Below are positions 25,617 through 37,740 of a DNA stretch of 64,000 nt, one piece after another. The notes beneath the pieces are model-generated. The model ran no database searches. It was not told the DNA's origin and saw nothing but the letters and a program-made list of their open reading frames with translations. The stretch lies in contig CP048208.1 in NCBI GenBank assembly GCA_020541205.1, positions 1,426,001 to 1,490,000 on the forward strand, read 5' to 3'. A program made the position numbers and the translations under genes. The stretch is from Candidatus Hartigia pinicola (GTDB lineage: Bacteria > Pseudomonadota > Gammaproteobacteria > Enterobacterales > Enterobacteriaceae). Numbering within the stretch: position 1 is the stretch's first letter; each line of letters opens with the position of its first letter.

Positions 25617-26321
25617 TTAACGACGATTGCTAAAAATACGAATAAGCATCAGAAACACATTAATAAAATCAAGATATAAATTTAATGCACCTAAAATAGA
25701 AAATTTACGCATATTATCTTTATCTGCGATATTAATTTGTGCGCCCATTTTTATTAATTTTTGAGTATCGTAAGCCGTTAAACCAGAAAAAATTAGTACT
25801 CCTGAACAAGTAATAATCCAATACATAGCAGAGCTTTGCATCCAAATATTTACTAGAGATGTAATAATTAAACCAATTAGCCCCATAAACAAGAAGCTAC
25901 TTATATTGTTTAAACTACGCTTAGTAGTATATCCATAAAAACTAAGTGCACTAAACATAACTGCCGTAATAATAAAAGTACCAACCACTGATTCTTGCGT
26001 ATACATCGCAAGAATCATAGAGAATGTTACACCCGTCAGCATTGAGTAGAACATAAACATGCCCGTTGCGACTGCTCCGCTAATCTTAGGTAGTAAAAAT
26101 GATAAACCAAGTACTACACTAATTTGCGCAACCAGCAATCCAATACTGATACTTTGGGAAAGAAATATTTTACCACTCAACAACAAATTTAGCGTATACC
26201 ACGCTACACATGCAGTCAATAAAAGACCAGCTGTCATCCAGCCATAAACCTGAGACATAAATATCTGTACACTGGAGGAATTTCGGACAAGAGAATCATT
26301 ACGTTGATCAAAACGATCCAT
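25617..26321 (-). CDS. ybhL: YbhL-type Bax inhibitor-1 family inner membrane protein
   Basis: A BI-1/TMBIM family membrane protein of 234 residues, the same length as E. coli YbhL and collinear with it. It starts M-D-R-F and ends with the family signature L-N-L-Y-L-D-F-I-N-V-F-L-M-L-I-R-I-F. The hydrophobicity suggests seven membrane segments. Conserved family positions are present: Y-G-W-M-T-A-G-L near the start, G-Y-T-T-K-R in the middle, and the acidic F-S-G-L-T-A-Y-D-T-Q-K-L segment near the end. AAAGG lies nine bases before the ATG. The related YccA modulates FtsH proteolysis; YbhL's own role in bacteria is poorly defined. Its survival alongside hflKC, which also act on FtsH, is suggestive but not proof of a shared role. 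It stands alone, with decayed DNA on both sides. Confidence 0.9.
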   Translation of the reverse strand: MDRFDQRNDSLVRNSSSVQIFMSQVYGWMTAGLLLTACVAWYTLNLLLSGKIFLSQSISIGLLVAQISVVLGLSFLLPKISGAVATGMFMFYSMLTGVTFSMILAMYTQESVVGTFIITAVMFSALSFYGYTTKRSLNNISSFLFMGLIGLIITSLVNIWMQSSAMYWIITCSGVLIFSGLTAYDTQKLIKMGAQINIADKDNMRKFSILGALNLYLDFINVFLMLIRIFSNRR

Positions 26322-29300
26322 GATGGTTACCTTTTATTTGTAAATAACGTTAACTACAATAACACAGTGTAGTCAGATTGATTTCTTCATATGAAGATTA
26401 TCTTAATTTAGCTATAATGGAAAACAATAAATCACTACTAATACAATATTTTTGCTTTAAATAAACTTAAATAAACACTAAATAATTACATGATAATAAT
26501 TTCTAATTATAAAGATTGTTTTTATTAATTAGCGCTGAATTTCGTTTTACGTTACGAATTATCTATAAATATAAATTTATCAAGATAGTTTCATATTCTA
26601 CTACGTGATAACAAAAATTCTTTTTTTTAGTACGCTGTAACAAAATTATGTTAATAGTAGAAATTGATATACTCATAAGTTATAGAGATTTTATTAATTT
26701 TTTACTTCGAATGCATATTAGTTATCAAAGAATTTTGCTTTACTCTAAAAATATTTTATATTGTTTAACTACATTATAATACATTTGTCACTTAAAATTT
26801 ACTACTATAATAAGTTTCTTATTATAACTTAAACACAGTCTAATCACTTAATTTTAATATTCTAACACAAAATACTCGCTCTTAATAACTGTAGTCATTA
26901 CCCTTTAATACTATATAAATTACCTGATTCTTTTTTATCATCTGCGCATGTTATTCTAATTTCAATACAGCGACGTTTTTACTTAAATAATAGTTTTTCA
27001 TATTTCCAATACATGTTACAATAAATTATTTTTATTAAACTCGACTGAATGGTATTAAAATCTAAGATTAACATTTTAATTATTATCTGTGACAATTTAA
27101 AATCTATGATATTAGCTTAAATTAATACACAATCTATTCTTAAAAATATTCATTCAAGGCTGTTAATTATTTTATCCTCTAATACTCTTTTTAGTTTATA
27201 CTTAGTTCAATATAGCTCCTAACACAACAACTTACATCATAATAATTTTAAAATGTTTAATACACTTACCTAAAAAACTGACATAATCATAAAAAGTTAT
27301 TTAATTATATTTTTACCTGAAAATGCTTTAACATACCACTAATTTCTTAATAATTTCATAGGCCGACTATGTACCACTTTGTTAACGCAGTCATACGTAT
27401 CAAGAATAGTTCAAACAACAACTAAAACGGTCAAGAGAAATTTCATTTGAACATCGTTTACCTGTTAACAACAGTAACAGTTAATACGCCATTAATTATC
27501 TGTAGTACATGTTTTAAAAATTAGCTCAGCGATATTGAATGATATTATATTATAAAAACAATGAGTAATGTGTGTTTTTCTTAATTTAAACATTGATAAG
27601 ATACGTAGTAGAAAAATAAACTTTGAAAGTTTTTAAGTTTCTTAGCAGTAAAATTCCTTTTTTCATCATAAGAAAATTTTTCTTTTATTTTTCTTACACT
27701 TGCATTTTAACAATATATCAAACATGCAATATTCATCAAACATATTACTGCACATTAATGAGAATATAATCTCTTCTGAAAAACAAAAGATTATTGACTT
27801 TTTATTTATAACTAAGTAACTAATAGTTCTTCTACTATTCGTATATATCAAATGAGCATTATACTGATATTGTAACTACTGTATATTCGTAATCTAAAGA
27901 CTTGGTTTGAGCTATTGTCAGGTAATAAATCACAAAATAAGAAAATATTTTATTAAATTAACATTAGGAACAATCACCTAAAAGTCACTTTCCGGTGATT
28001 ACATTTTAGAAAGAATCTTTTATATAGCATGATGAAAACTACTCCCTTAGTAACTCAGATAGATAAAACGTAATTCAATCATCAAGTCAACACAGTTGAC
28101 TTATTATATCAATGAAATGTTTTTAAAATTAATCAATTATCAATTCTATAAGTAGAAATACAGTAAAAGTAAATAAATTTCTCTTATTTTTTAATAAAAA
28201 TAATTTAATAAAGCATAACTAAATTAGATAATCTGAAATTTAGTAAAATCTCTTACTAATATCATTATTTTTCTCAAACAGAATTCACTTTAACTTTTTA
28301 ACAACTCTAATTAACATCTTCATTAATTTTTAATAAATTAAAAAATTTATTTTAAAGAATAATAACTATAAAGTATGCTAAATTCATTTTATACTTCAGT
28401 AAATAACACTTACCAATACATTGTCTATTCTTACACTTTACGAAACATATGATAAACAGTTATTATACTATAATTTTTATTAATTAATTTTTGGTTATTT
28501 AAGCAATATAAGCACTTAATTTCAAAGAAAAGCTTTATTAAAAAAGTTTATTCTATATCTAAACAATTGATCATTAATATCATCATACAATATTCACTTT
28601 GGTAATCTTTCTACATATACAATACAAGTAATAGTAAATAAAAAATGAAGATTATTTAAAAAAGTGCATATTACTTACGTAGAAGAATATGAATAAACTA
28701 TAAAAATAATCAGGCTAGATAGCTTCAAACAACTGAGAAAATATTCAGAATATATATACTTTTAAAGTATGTGGTAAAATAGAAACTATCTAATTTAGCA
28801 AGTATTATGACCAATACTGAACTAATTTACTAACAGAGCTCATATGATGCTCACATTAATGAAATAAATAACTAATAATTCTACTCAAAACATATTTTGG
28901 ATACTAATAAATCAGTTTTAAATAATGATATTAATATGACGCATTAAATAAAGTCTAAAGTTTTATTACTAATTATTATGATTCAATTTCCTTATTTAAG
29001 TTCTAATTTAACTATTCAATACTATATCAATTCTTTGATAATAACTACAGGAACTTGTTCAAAAAATTCTGAATGTTACTCAGAATAGTTTATAAAATTT
29101 CCCACAGAAATATTACCTAATATTTAATCTCATAATGAACTTCATAGTATGAAATAAACTTGTTGAATTAACAATTCATCGCTTATTTAACAAATTTTCT
29201 GGAAAATAAAAAGATAATAACTGTTATATTTAAAAAACTAAAATCTCCATTCGATTCGAATATATCTCACAGTTTTTAGATTCAGTGAGATGTTTAAAGT

Positions 29301-30212
29301 TCAAATAATATATTTAAAACTACTTAGTCATTATAGAATGTATAAAGTTTATCACGTTTTACGATTTGAATAATCATGCTCAGTATATAATATACATCAT
29401 TTAAAAATTCTTTCCTGTAACACTACATCTTTCTAATACATCATTTATGCGTACTAAGGATTTTAATTCAAGCTTAAAACTATTAATAATTTGATCTATT
29501 AGTAAGAAATTTTAGTAATAACTACGATTGTAAGTAATAAACGATAAGCGTTTATCCCAATACATTATATGATTTTAGAAACTTTAATTCACTTTCATAA
29601 CTTTTCACAATGCATCTTTCTTACAAAAGAATTATGTTTCATTTTCATGACAATTCTATTCGTTTTTCAAGATCATTGATATAGATCTTGCTAATTATTT
29701 CACGCTTTACCCAATACATTAGTTATTTTTTGAACGACTAATTTTGTCTAAAATTTAAAACAATTATATGCAATACTAATATTCATAAAATCATCAAATA
29801 TATGTTCCCACTGGGGATGTATATTCATAAAATACAAAAGTATATAAACCACGCATTCATATTAGCACTCCAAAGAACATATGTATTTTGATGCAAAAAA
29901 GTACAATGTTTTTAAAATCTTCCTCGACTGAGATCGATACTATAATTTTTATTTGTTGTAATTAAATAGATGAAAATAATTACATTTTAAAATATTCTGA
30001 ATAAATTCTTAGCTATTATTATTTTTTAGCATTTAACCATCAATATACAGATACTTTATAAAAAATTTCAATAAAGTAATTTAATTATTTTAATTTATTC
30101 AGGTAATTTAATACAAAAGAATATTATCATACAAACAGTGAGAAATGCTCCATGCAAATACAAATCAACAACACGACTCATATGAAAGCTAACAATCAGA
30201 ATAAATTCTGGT
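26322..30212. other. Decayed non-coding DNA between ybhL and tRNA-Ala
   Basis: Nearly 3.9 kb with no recognisable gene on either strand. The open frame at 27666-27851 is a short Cys/Lys-rich reading of AT-rich DNA with no family resemblance. A 7-base-pair stem at 27972-27978 with 27994-28000 has a 15-base loop and no clear T-run. Confidence 0.6.
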
Positions 30213-30285
<73 letters not shown>

Positions 30286-30616
30286 AAAAAGTTATACTAA
30301 TAACATTAAAATAATTTTAAAGTGTCAATCAGATAATATCAATATTAAATGTGACTTAATATGTTACAATATCTTAAGTCAAAAGCATAGAAAATTTTTA
30401 TTTTCAGTTTTTATTTTAAAAACAAGTTTGTGTATCATTCGAAATAACTTAACTAAGCTCATTAACGAGAAGTGAAGTATTTGATAAATACAATAAACGC
30501 ACTCAACGATTTTAAATCACTAAGAAATATCCGAGTAATATAAATAACATAGCACATGTATTAAAAACTTCAATGAACTTTGTATTAATATAAGATCATA
30601 AAACCGATATAATTAA

Positions 30617-32041
30617 TCATGACGCGACAGAGGTTTCACGTTCAGTAATAAAAGTAAGCGCTTTACTAATACGAGAAAGAGAACGTACTTGTCCAATTGC
30701 ATGAATGGTAATATCTAATGCTGCTGATTGGCTAGCGCCAGTAACAGCAACACGCAAGGGCATACCTATTGTATTTATACTAATGCATAATTCTGTCGCT
30801 GTGTGTTTAATGGCTTCATGAATGTTTTCTACCGTCCACTCATGAATAGAAGTTAATTTTTGTTGAATCATCTCCAATGGTTGAATAGCAATAAAACGTA
30901 AATATTGTTTCGCGGAATCTTCATCAAATTCACAAAAATCTTTATAAAAATAATGACATGACTCGGCGATTTCCTTTAATGTTTTACAACGCTTACCTAG
31001 TAATTTAACTAAATCAGTTAAATGAGGACCAGTTTCAATATTAATGCCTTGCTGTTCCATGTGCCATGAGAGATGAGCGGCGACTTGTTCAGCTGGTAAA
31101 TGATTAATATAATAATGATTTAACCACAATAGCTTATTTGCATTAAATGCACTTGCAGATTTACTGATATTACTTAATCTGAAATATTTTATCATTTCTT
31201 CACGAGAAAATATTTCTTGATTACCATGCGACCAACCAAGTTTGACTAAATAGTTTAGTAATGCTTCTGGTAAATAACCGTTATTACGATATTCCATAAT
31301 ACTTAATGCACCGTAGCGCTTAGATAGTTTTTTACCATCAGCTCCGACAATCATTGCAACATGAGCATACTCAGGAATAGGCGCGTTTAATGCTTTTAAC
31401 ATATTAATTTGCCGAGGTGTATTATTAATATGATCTTCACCACGTATAACATGAGTAATTTCCATATCCCAGTCATCGATTACAACACAAAAGTTATATG
31501 TTGGAGTTCCATCATTGCGACATATTATAAGATCATCTAACTCTTGGTTTCTAAATTTAATTGGACCACGAATGCTGTCATTAAAAATTACTGAACCGTC
31601 TTGTGGATTACGAAAACGAATAACATAAGGTTCAGATCGTGTATTACAATAAGTATGATCACGACAAAATCCATCGTATCGTGGTTTCTTACCTGTTTCT
31701 ATTTGCTGATGACGTAAGTTATCTAAGCGCTCTATGGAACAATAACAGCGATAAGCTGTACCTGAATTAACCATTGTATCAATAACAGCGCTGTAACGCT
31801 CAAAACGTTTTGTTTGATAGTATAGAGATTCATCCCAATTTAAATTTAACCAGTTCATGCCATCTATGATAGCATCTATAGCTTCCCGATTAGAACGTTT
31901 CAAATCAGTATCTTCAATACGCAGAATAAAGTTACCTTGATTATGACGGCTATATAACCAAGAATAAAGAGCAGTACGCACCCCACCAATATGTAAAGAA
32001 CCAGTTGGACTAGGTGCGAAGCGAGTTTTAATTTTACTCAT
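30617..32041 (-). CDS. gltX: Glutamyl-tRNA synthetase
   Basis: GltX charges tRNA-Glu in the cytoplasm. The product is 474 residues (E. coli 471) from the ATG at 32041. A TTG three bases further upstream is in frame, but the family start is M-(S)[12 protein letters not shown]. Class I signatures are present: H-I-G-G at 17-20 (HIGH type) and K-K-L-S-K-R (KMSKS type). The zinc-binding segment in the acceptor-binding domain has C99-Y-C101 and C126, but the fourth ligand position (His in E. coli C-R-H) reads Asp128 followed by His129. The family segment P-T-Y-N-F-C-V-V-x-D-D-W-D-M-E-I-T is intact. It lies between tRNA-Ala and the divergent tRNA-Val/tRNA-Lys pair, the standard enterobacterial order. 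Confidence 0.98.
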   Translation of the reverse strand: MSKIKTRFAPSPTGSLHIGGVRTALYSWLYSRHNQGNFILRIEDTDLKRSNREAIDAIIDGMNWLNLNWDESLYYQTKRFERYSAVIDTMVNSGTAYRCYCSIERLDNLRHQQIETGKKPRYDGFCRDHTYCNTRSEPYVIRFRNPQDGSVIFNDSIRGPIKFRNQELDDLIICRNDGTPTYNFCVVIDDWDMEITHVIRGEDHINNTPRQINMLKALNAPIPEYAHVAMIVGADGKKLSKRYGALSIMEYRNNGYLPEALLNYLVKLGWSHGNQEIFSREEMIKYFRLSNISKSASAFNANKLLWLNHYYINHLPAEQVAAHLSWHMEQQGINIETGPHLTDLVKLLGKRCKTLKEIAESCHYFYKDFCEFDEDSAKQYLRFIAIQPLEMIQQKLTSIHEWTVENIHEAIKHTATELCISINTIGMPLRVAVTGASQSAALDITIHAIGQVRSLSRISKALTFITERETSVAS

Positions 32042-32555
32042 CAAAAGGACCTTAATTATGATACATTATTTTAACATGTTGCAATTTAAAATTTAATGAA
32101 CGCTATATAATGAAATGTGTCATACAAGTTATATTGTCATGATAATACAAAGTGTAGTATTATGATATTTTTTAAGTATACACTACGGAACATTAGTCAA
32201 CATATTACAATACCCTTAAAGTATATATAAATACATCACTGATGATAAAAATGTAATAATGTTTCAAATAATCGAGAAAATAATTACATTTATAATGTAT
32301 TAATACTATTGAAATTATTATGGATAACGATCTTATTCTCATTGATCACATTATAATTAATATCTTCATCATGTTCTCGATACAGTAGATAAATAAATCA
32401 GGTATAAAATAACTATATAGGTATAAAAATGTTTTATTTAAATTTTATAAAAAAATGAGTATACTGTTATAATGGCTAGTTAAAGGAAATTTTTATAATC
32501 AATACAAAATATTGTTTATTTTTACATCAAATAGAAAAAATCTATTCAAAAATCA

Positions 32556-32583
32556 TTGACTCCGACTAAAGGATCACTATAAT
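32556..32583 (+). promoter_or_regulatory. Sigma-70 promoter of the tRNA-Val/tRNA-Lys unit
   Basis: TTGACT at 32556-32561 and a consensus TATAAT at 32578-32583 are separated by 16 bases. The tRNA-Val 5' end is 19 bases after the -10 box, which fits a stable-RNA promoter with a short leader. It is the clearest promoter in the window and a rare GC-containing island in the intergenic DNA. Confidence 0.88.
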
Positions 32584-32601
32584 TTACTTTCATTGACGTC
32601 A

Positions 32602-32677
32602 GGGCGATTAGCTCAGTTGGTAGAGCACCTCCCTTACAAGGAGGGGGTCACTGGTTCGAACCCGGTATCGCCCACCA
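32602..32677 (+). tRNA. tRNA-Val (anticodon TAC)
   Basis: A 76-base cloverleaf with the CCA end encoded: acceptor GGGCGAT pairing with ATCGCCC, anticodon stem CCTCC/GGAGG, loop CTTACAA giving anticodon TAC, and T-loop G-G-T-T-C-G-A-A-C-C. It corresponds to the valU/valX/valY genes beside gltX in E. coli, here reduced to one copy and transcribed divergently from gltX. Confidence 0.98.
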
Positions 32678-32703
32678 TTTTATCAGTTATATATATATCA
32701 TAA

Positions 32704-32779
32704 GGGTCGTTAGCTCAGATGGTAGAGCAGTTGACTTTTAATCAATTGGTCGCAGGTTCGAATCCTGCACGACCCACCA
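32704..32779 (+). tRNA. tRNA-Lys (anticodon TTT)
   Basis: A 76-base cloverleaf with encoded CCA, nearly identical to enterobacterial tRNA-Lys: acceptor GGGTCGT/ACGACCC, anticodon loop centred on TTT, T-loop G-G-T-T-C-G-A-A-T-C-C. It follows tRNA-Val by 26 bases and shares its promoter, matching the val-lysV order of E. coli. Confidence 0.98.
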
Positions 32780-32849
32780 TTCAACAAAAACGTGACAATT
32801 AATAAACTTTATATAAGTTTCTTGAATACTCTATTAGTAATATAAAATT

Positions 32850-35750
32850 TGAGTAAAACATCAATATTTTTAGTGTTTTGTGCAAATTTGTAAAGACAGA
32901 AATGAACATACTTTTATCATCTTCATGCTTTTCTACTATCTATTTTTTCAAATACCAATAGAAGTAGGTTAAGACTAGATTAACTAACCACCCAAATATA
33001 CATCGGATTATGAAATCAAAATCCTTCGATCATCTTTTTCATTATGATAAACTTAAAATGCTTTATTAGCATTAGTTCTCGTTAATATCACATAAATCAT
33101 ACCGTGTTATTTTACTCTTTAATAACAACACATTTCTTGCATTACTCTATCTAAGTACGAATCATATGATAAGTTTGATGCTATTAAACAAAACGCTTAT
33201 TACTCAAAAATTATTCGATCAATTAAAGTCAACCAAGTTATAGGACTCGCCAGATCAACCTGCGATTATTCTAATTCTAGAGTATTATCTTCTTAAATTA
33301 GCAGATAAATAAATCTCATTATTAACTTTAAATAATTAAATACATTGTTAATGTAATCATTAACTTGCTATTTTTATTTAATATATTCTAAAGTTATTTA
33401 AAAGGTAACACTGTTATATAATGTATCTCAACTATCTTCATTACTTTGCAGCTATTTCAGTATAATACAAATAAAAAAAGTTAGAATTGCTTTAATATTA
33501 CTTATAAGCAATAAACTTTACCTTTTATATTTTATCTTTATCGATGATTCGCTTATGTTACTTTGGTTTTAATCAAATCGAGAAAACTTAATCAAAACTG
33601 TGAAGGAGATTGCATTCTAACACGCTAATTCATTACACTTATAATTTTAAATTATCATAAAATTATTTCACTTTCTTTTTGTATGTTGCATTAAGAAACA
33701 TCTATTATTTCTAGTAAATTCAAGGAAGTCACAACACTAATTTTCATAACATTCCTTGGTTATTACTTAGATTTTTTTCTGAATAGTATCTTCTATACTT
33801 ACGACCTGATGATATGATTGATAGTATACATATTCAAAACAGGAACACTTCAACATCTCAAACTATCATACTATCATCTCTAAAGTTACTCATACGAAAT
33901 CGTTTTGGAATAATTTTCGTACCATTCAGGGAGATCGTTAAGAAATTAGGCTGCATTGGAACAGTTATATATGTAATCACTGAATATAATAAGTATTATG
34001 ATCGTCTCTAATAAAAGAAATTTAATACTTCCATATTATCATGATGAAGATCGGTTAAGTAATATTATATCATAAATATGAAGATTTTTGTAAGGGGCTA
34101 AAATAGAAATAACATAGCTTTAATAATTTCTTTAACTGAATATCTTAACCTATTTAATATTTGTATCGGTAGTTACAACTAATTGAATATTCTATACATG
34201 ATTATACTCAGCGGCATTTGAAACTAACCAGTTCAATAAATCATAAGTTCATTTTATTAATATGATGTTATCAATACTATGATATCTTACTTCTTCTTAC
34301 TATTTTCATGTCCGTATTTCATCAAACAGACTAATATTTTCCTAATGATACTGTTTTGTTGTTTGGAACTAGATTGTTAGTCAAGACGTTTTCTTGTCGT
34401 TAATTACTCAATCAAGAACCTCGTCCTTTGATACTCAATGTTATTGAGTCATTCAGAAATCTATCTAAAATTTTAATAAACAACAAGTTATCGATAAAAA
34501 CATATCGTCCAATCGGTGAATTTTTTATTTTACGTCAGAACTATTCTTACCTTTTCTTAAAAATAACTCAAAAGGCAGAAGAACAGATTTACTTCCTCTC
34601 GATCATCGGAAGATCACTGATGTCTTTAAGAATAAGAACCTCCTCGTTAGGTTAAATATTTCAGTTTTATAACTCCCTAACAAGTTTCCTGCTCTTCTTT
34701 CATCAATGTAGAGATTATCTTCTGAAAGAATAAACAATACTCTATGCCCAAAACCAACTGTATTTTCACCTATAAATCTTATCGTTTTTTATGACTTAAT
34801 GAAGTTAGTAAAATGCGTTTTCTCTGCATTCCACAAACGACAATCTGACCAGTTGTATTACTACTTTATAATGAATTCTCAACTAAAAGCTACCGTCAAA
34901 CTTGTGCTGTGTTTCACTCACAAAAGTTGTTAGTACTTAAAAGATAACTTCATCCCAAAATAAGTGTCATCTATTCTATTCATGCTAAAATACACGGAAC
35001 AGTAATTACCTATAAGTTAAAATTTTTTAACTACTTTTTAGAGAAAACTTTTAACTTCATTTCCCTTAATACTTACCTTTAAGCAGAGTCGGAAATATTT
35101 TCAGTTTATATATTTCAACAACTCTTAAGAGGTAGTCATTAGTCGGTATTCGACTATGCAATTTTCCTCTTACACTGAAAATCGTAAATAGTATACTAGA
35201 AAGTCTGCTACAAAGCCTGCTCTTCTGCAGTCGATGATTAGAAATACACCGTTAACATTTAGATGTGCAGCTAATAGTTTAAGCCTAACATATATGGAGA
35301 GACCACAGACGAGCTAGAGCCATAATGCTAAAACCGGGAAGAAATTACCTTTGACTTCGATAGAGTTATCCAAAGAATACTTTACGGAAATTAAATGAAC
35401 TCGAATCAAAGCAATATTCAGTCAGTATCTACAGATACAATATTTCTCTTCGAAGTAGACCTCCGTGATCTGTCAGTACTATAATCAGTCGCCATTAGCA
35501 AGAATGTACGTTAATGTAAAATTACAGTATCTAATTAATATTAGTAATACTAATAAATCATCGATACTGTATAAAATTTATACTTAAAATATTTACCATA
35601 CACTTAAACCTATTTTAAAATAAGCACTCACTACTGACAACACAAAGCACGAAAATTAAAAATTACAGTACACGCTAATTGCAGGAAGTTTATCTTGATG
35701 AACACCATATAAATAGTGTAATTGTTCCACACTGACGCTTTCTTGTTATT
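32850..35750 (+). pseudogene. recC: recC remnant (exonuclease V gamma subunit)
   Basis: RecC is the Chi-recognition subunit of RecBCD. The region shows no long frame, but several collinear matches run in order on the plus strand. At 33815-33845 D-M-I-D-S then I-Q fits the A-D-I-D-S-Y-S-P-F-I-Q segment. At 34430-34620 the frame reads Y-S-Y-L-F-L and then I-I-G-R-S, matching D-R-Y-L-F-L and Y-I-G-R-S with almost the same spacing between. At about 34790-34840 V-F-S-A-F-H-K-R fits V-R-A-F-F-Q-x-R. At 35255-35300 C-A-A-N-S-L-S-L-T fits L-A-C-N-G-V-Q-I-T. The spacing is close to that of an approximately 1,120-residue RecC with modest deletions. The outer boundaries are estimates. Remnants of recB and recD follow in the standard order, which is strong independent support. 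Confidence 0.8.
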
Positions 35751-37479
35751 AAGCGGGGAAGATCCTGGAATTCTCCAAGCATTAAAATCTTTTAATCAGA
35801 GATTCATATGTATGTTCTGTATCCCTGACGCAGTGTAGGGAAGACATGAAAACCTCGAGAATAATTTTCTATATTAAAAAATTTTATTTTTGCATTATTC
35901 TACAATTAGTTATCTATCAATTGATTCCTATTCATACCAGAGTGGATCATCATACTTAATTTTAAAATGCACGATCTTCTTACTTAGATATATCTTACGT
36001 TCGTGCTAAATATGAGGTAACAATGTACAATTCCCGACGAACAGCCTGTGTTTACTTTTTTAAAATATCACTTTAACATTTCAAAAATTTTTTCTCAGAC
36101 ATATATTAATGTGCTCCATAAAAAGAAACTAAGTTTTTCTATATATAAACGAGGGGTTTCTCTCCGAAAGAACAAAATAGTATACAATACACTTAACAAT
36201 ACATTTAAAGAAATTAATCTCCGTAGAATATCAATAAATAAACCTATAATGGAACGTTGATTTGATCATGAAAAAAATTTTTTCTACCCAGCATAAGGAT
36301 ATCTTTTTAGTATGATAATCATAAAAACAATATATAAAATACACAGACAAATACAATAGAAATTTAATAGCTTATATTATTGACACGGAGACTATAACAG
36401 ACTTGCAGTTGTATTATAATAACTATCATTCACTTGTCTATAAGATAGCCTAACTTAATAGAATTAAGATATTATGATTAGTTATATAAAAGGCGCAATC
36501 GATGATGACATGGATAAAAATTTTGATACTCTCCATACGCTGAATAATGTCACGGTACTATTTGATTGCTGTTATTTTACTACCGCTTCTACTTATGTAA
36601 AAATGACGTAAACAACTTTAAAATATAGAATAAACTATTTGGTCTCGGGAAAAATTAAAGTGGATAGATTCTTTGTAATTAGTAGATTTATCATAGTTTA
36701 TTAATTGCACGCTATCAACAAGATTTTATATCTTCACGATAATCTTTGATAAATTTCACCGCACACATTATACCTGTTTACTACTTGAAATGACTCATCA
36801 CTTTCCTCGTCAAAGGTGTTATCAGCACTATTCATTACTCAAAAAATACAAGTTTGATTATTCCACTTACTTTTACAATCTATAATATAAAGGTAGGACC
36901 GTATTCACGTCGATAATATTAAGATATATAATAGCCCTCAATTATAAAGTTTACTGTCTTTTGTTTTATACTACACCTCCTAATTAATTTTCAGGTTGAT
37001 AATGCTTTTATACTGAGGAGCACTAAAAGTAAATTATTTCTTTTTAGATTGTTTTGTCTTAAGATCTAGTCAGTAAGATGATTTAGATCAGACCCTATCT
37101 TATCATCTTCTATTAAACTTTTTTCTTAGCTGTTAGATGAATGAGATGATTCAATCTTTATACATATGGATAAAAACGTGACATATAGACGTCTTGTCTG
37201 TTAGTCTCGAATTTTCTCTAAAATATCGATTTTTAATATATATTATTTTCAGTGTATATACTAAAAATATTAGTAGTATTAAATATTCACCTACTACTTT
37301 AATAATCAGTATATTTTTCTACCTTAACATAGAAAGAACTGATACTATCAAAGATTAATTTTTAAAACATCAGTTATTTTGAGCAATATTTTCTCTCTTT
37401 ATCTTATTAGATACTCCTATTAGCATCACAATAATAAAACATACTTAACCTTCTTACTATAATTGATTTAAATAGCATT
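35751..37479. other. Eroded DNA between the recC and recB anchors
   Basis: This stretch should hold the N-terminal two thirds of recB, and ptrA if it was ever present between recC and recB. It is far shorter (1.7 kb) than those genes, so large deletions must have occurred. I found no secure match; a short resemblance to the helicase segment I-H-K-S-K-G near 37020 is too weak to rely on. The open frame at 36048-36260 is Lys/Asn/Ile-rich and matches nothing I know. Confidence 0.5.
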
Positions 37480-37725
37480 TTTAATAAATGCTATCTGTTA
37501 AAACTTCTGTACTTTCTTATTATATTTTGCATAAATATATCGAACTGACAATTATTGCAGTAATCAAAAACAGCTATATACTTATTTTGCTTTTTTAACA
37601 CTAAATACCAACATACCAAAGATGGTGTGTGGAGAATTTATATAAGGGAAGTATGAATCTCAAAATTCATTAAGTTCACTACATAATCTTTTCAGATGAA
37701 TCAATATAATTTTCTTCTCTTACTC
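37480..37725 (+). pseudogene. recB: recB remnant, C-terminal nuclease end
   Basis: RecB carries the lead helicase and the nuclease of RecBCD. One continuous reading frame around 37568-37650 contains Q-L-Y-T, identical to the family segment Y-Q-L-Y-T. It then runs on to M-V-C-G-E-F-I, a stop, and G, fitting G-V-I-Y-L-F-L-R-G. The next stretch, S-L-S-S-L-H-N-L-F at about 37660-37690, fits the terminal A-G-L-I-A-L-M-D-E-M-F. It ends just before the recD trace, as in the recB-recD operon. The nuclease motif itself could not be found. Short matches, but in the right order, strand and place. Confidence 0.7.
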
Positions 37726-37740
37726 ATTGAGACTCAAAGT

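Noticed and set aside
32042-32044. TTG as the gltX start
   Set aside because: The ATG immediately after it gives the normal family N-terminus M-S-K-I-K-T-R-F.
35190-35400. A protein-like reading on the minus strand (A-A-H-L-N-V-N-G-V-F-L-I-I-D-C and onward)
   Set aside because: It matched no family I know and is interrupted by stops on both sides. The plus strand of the same bases fits the RecC C-terminal region in the right order, so the minus reading is most likely chance.
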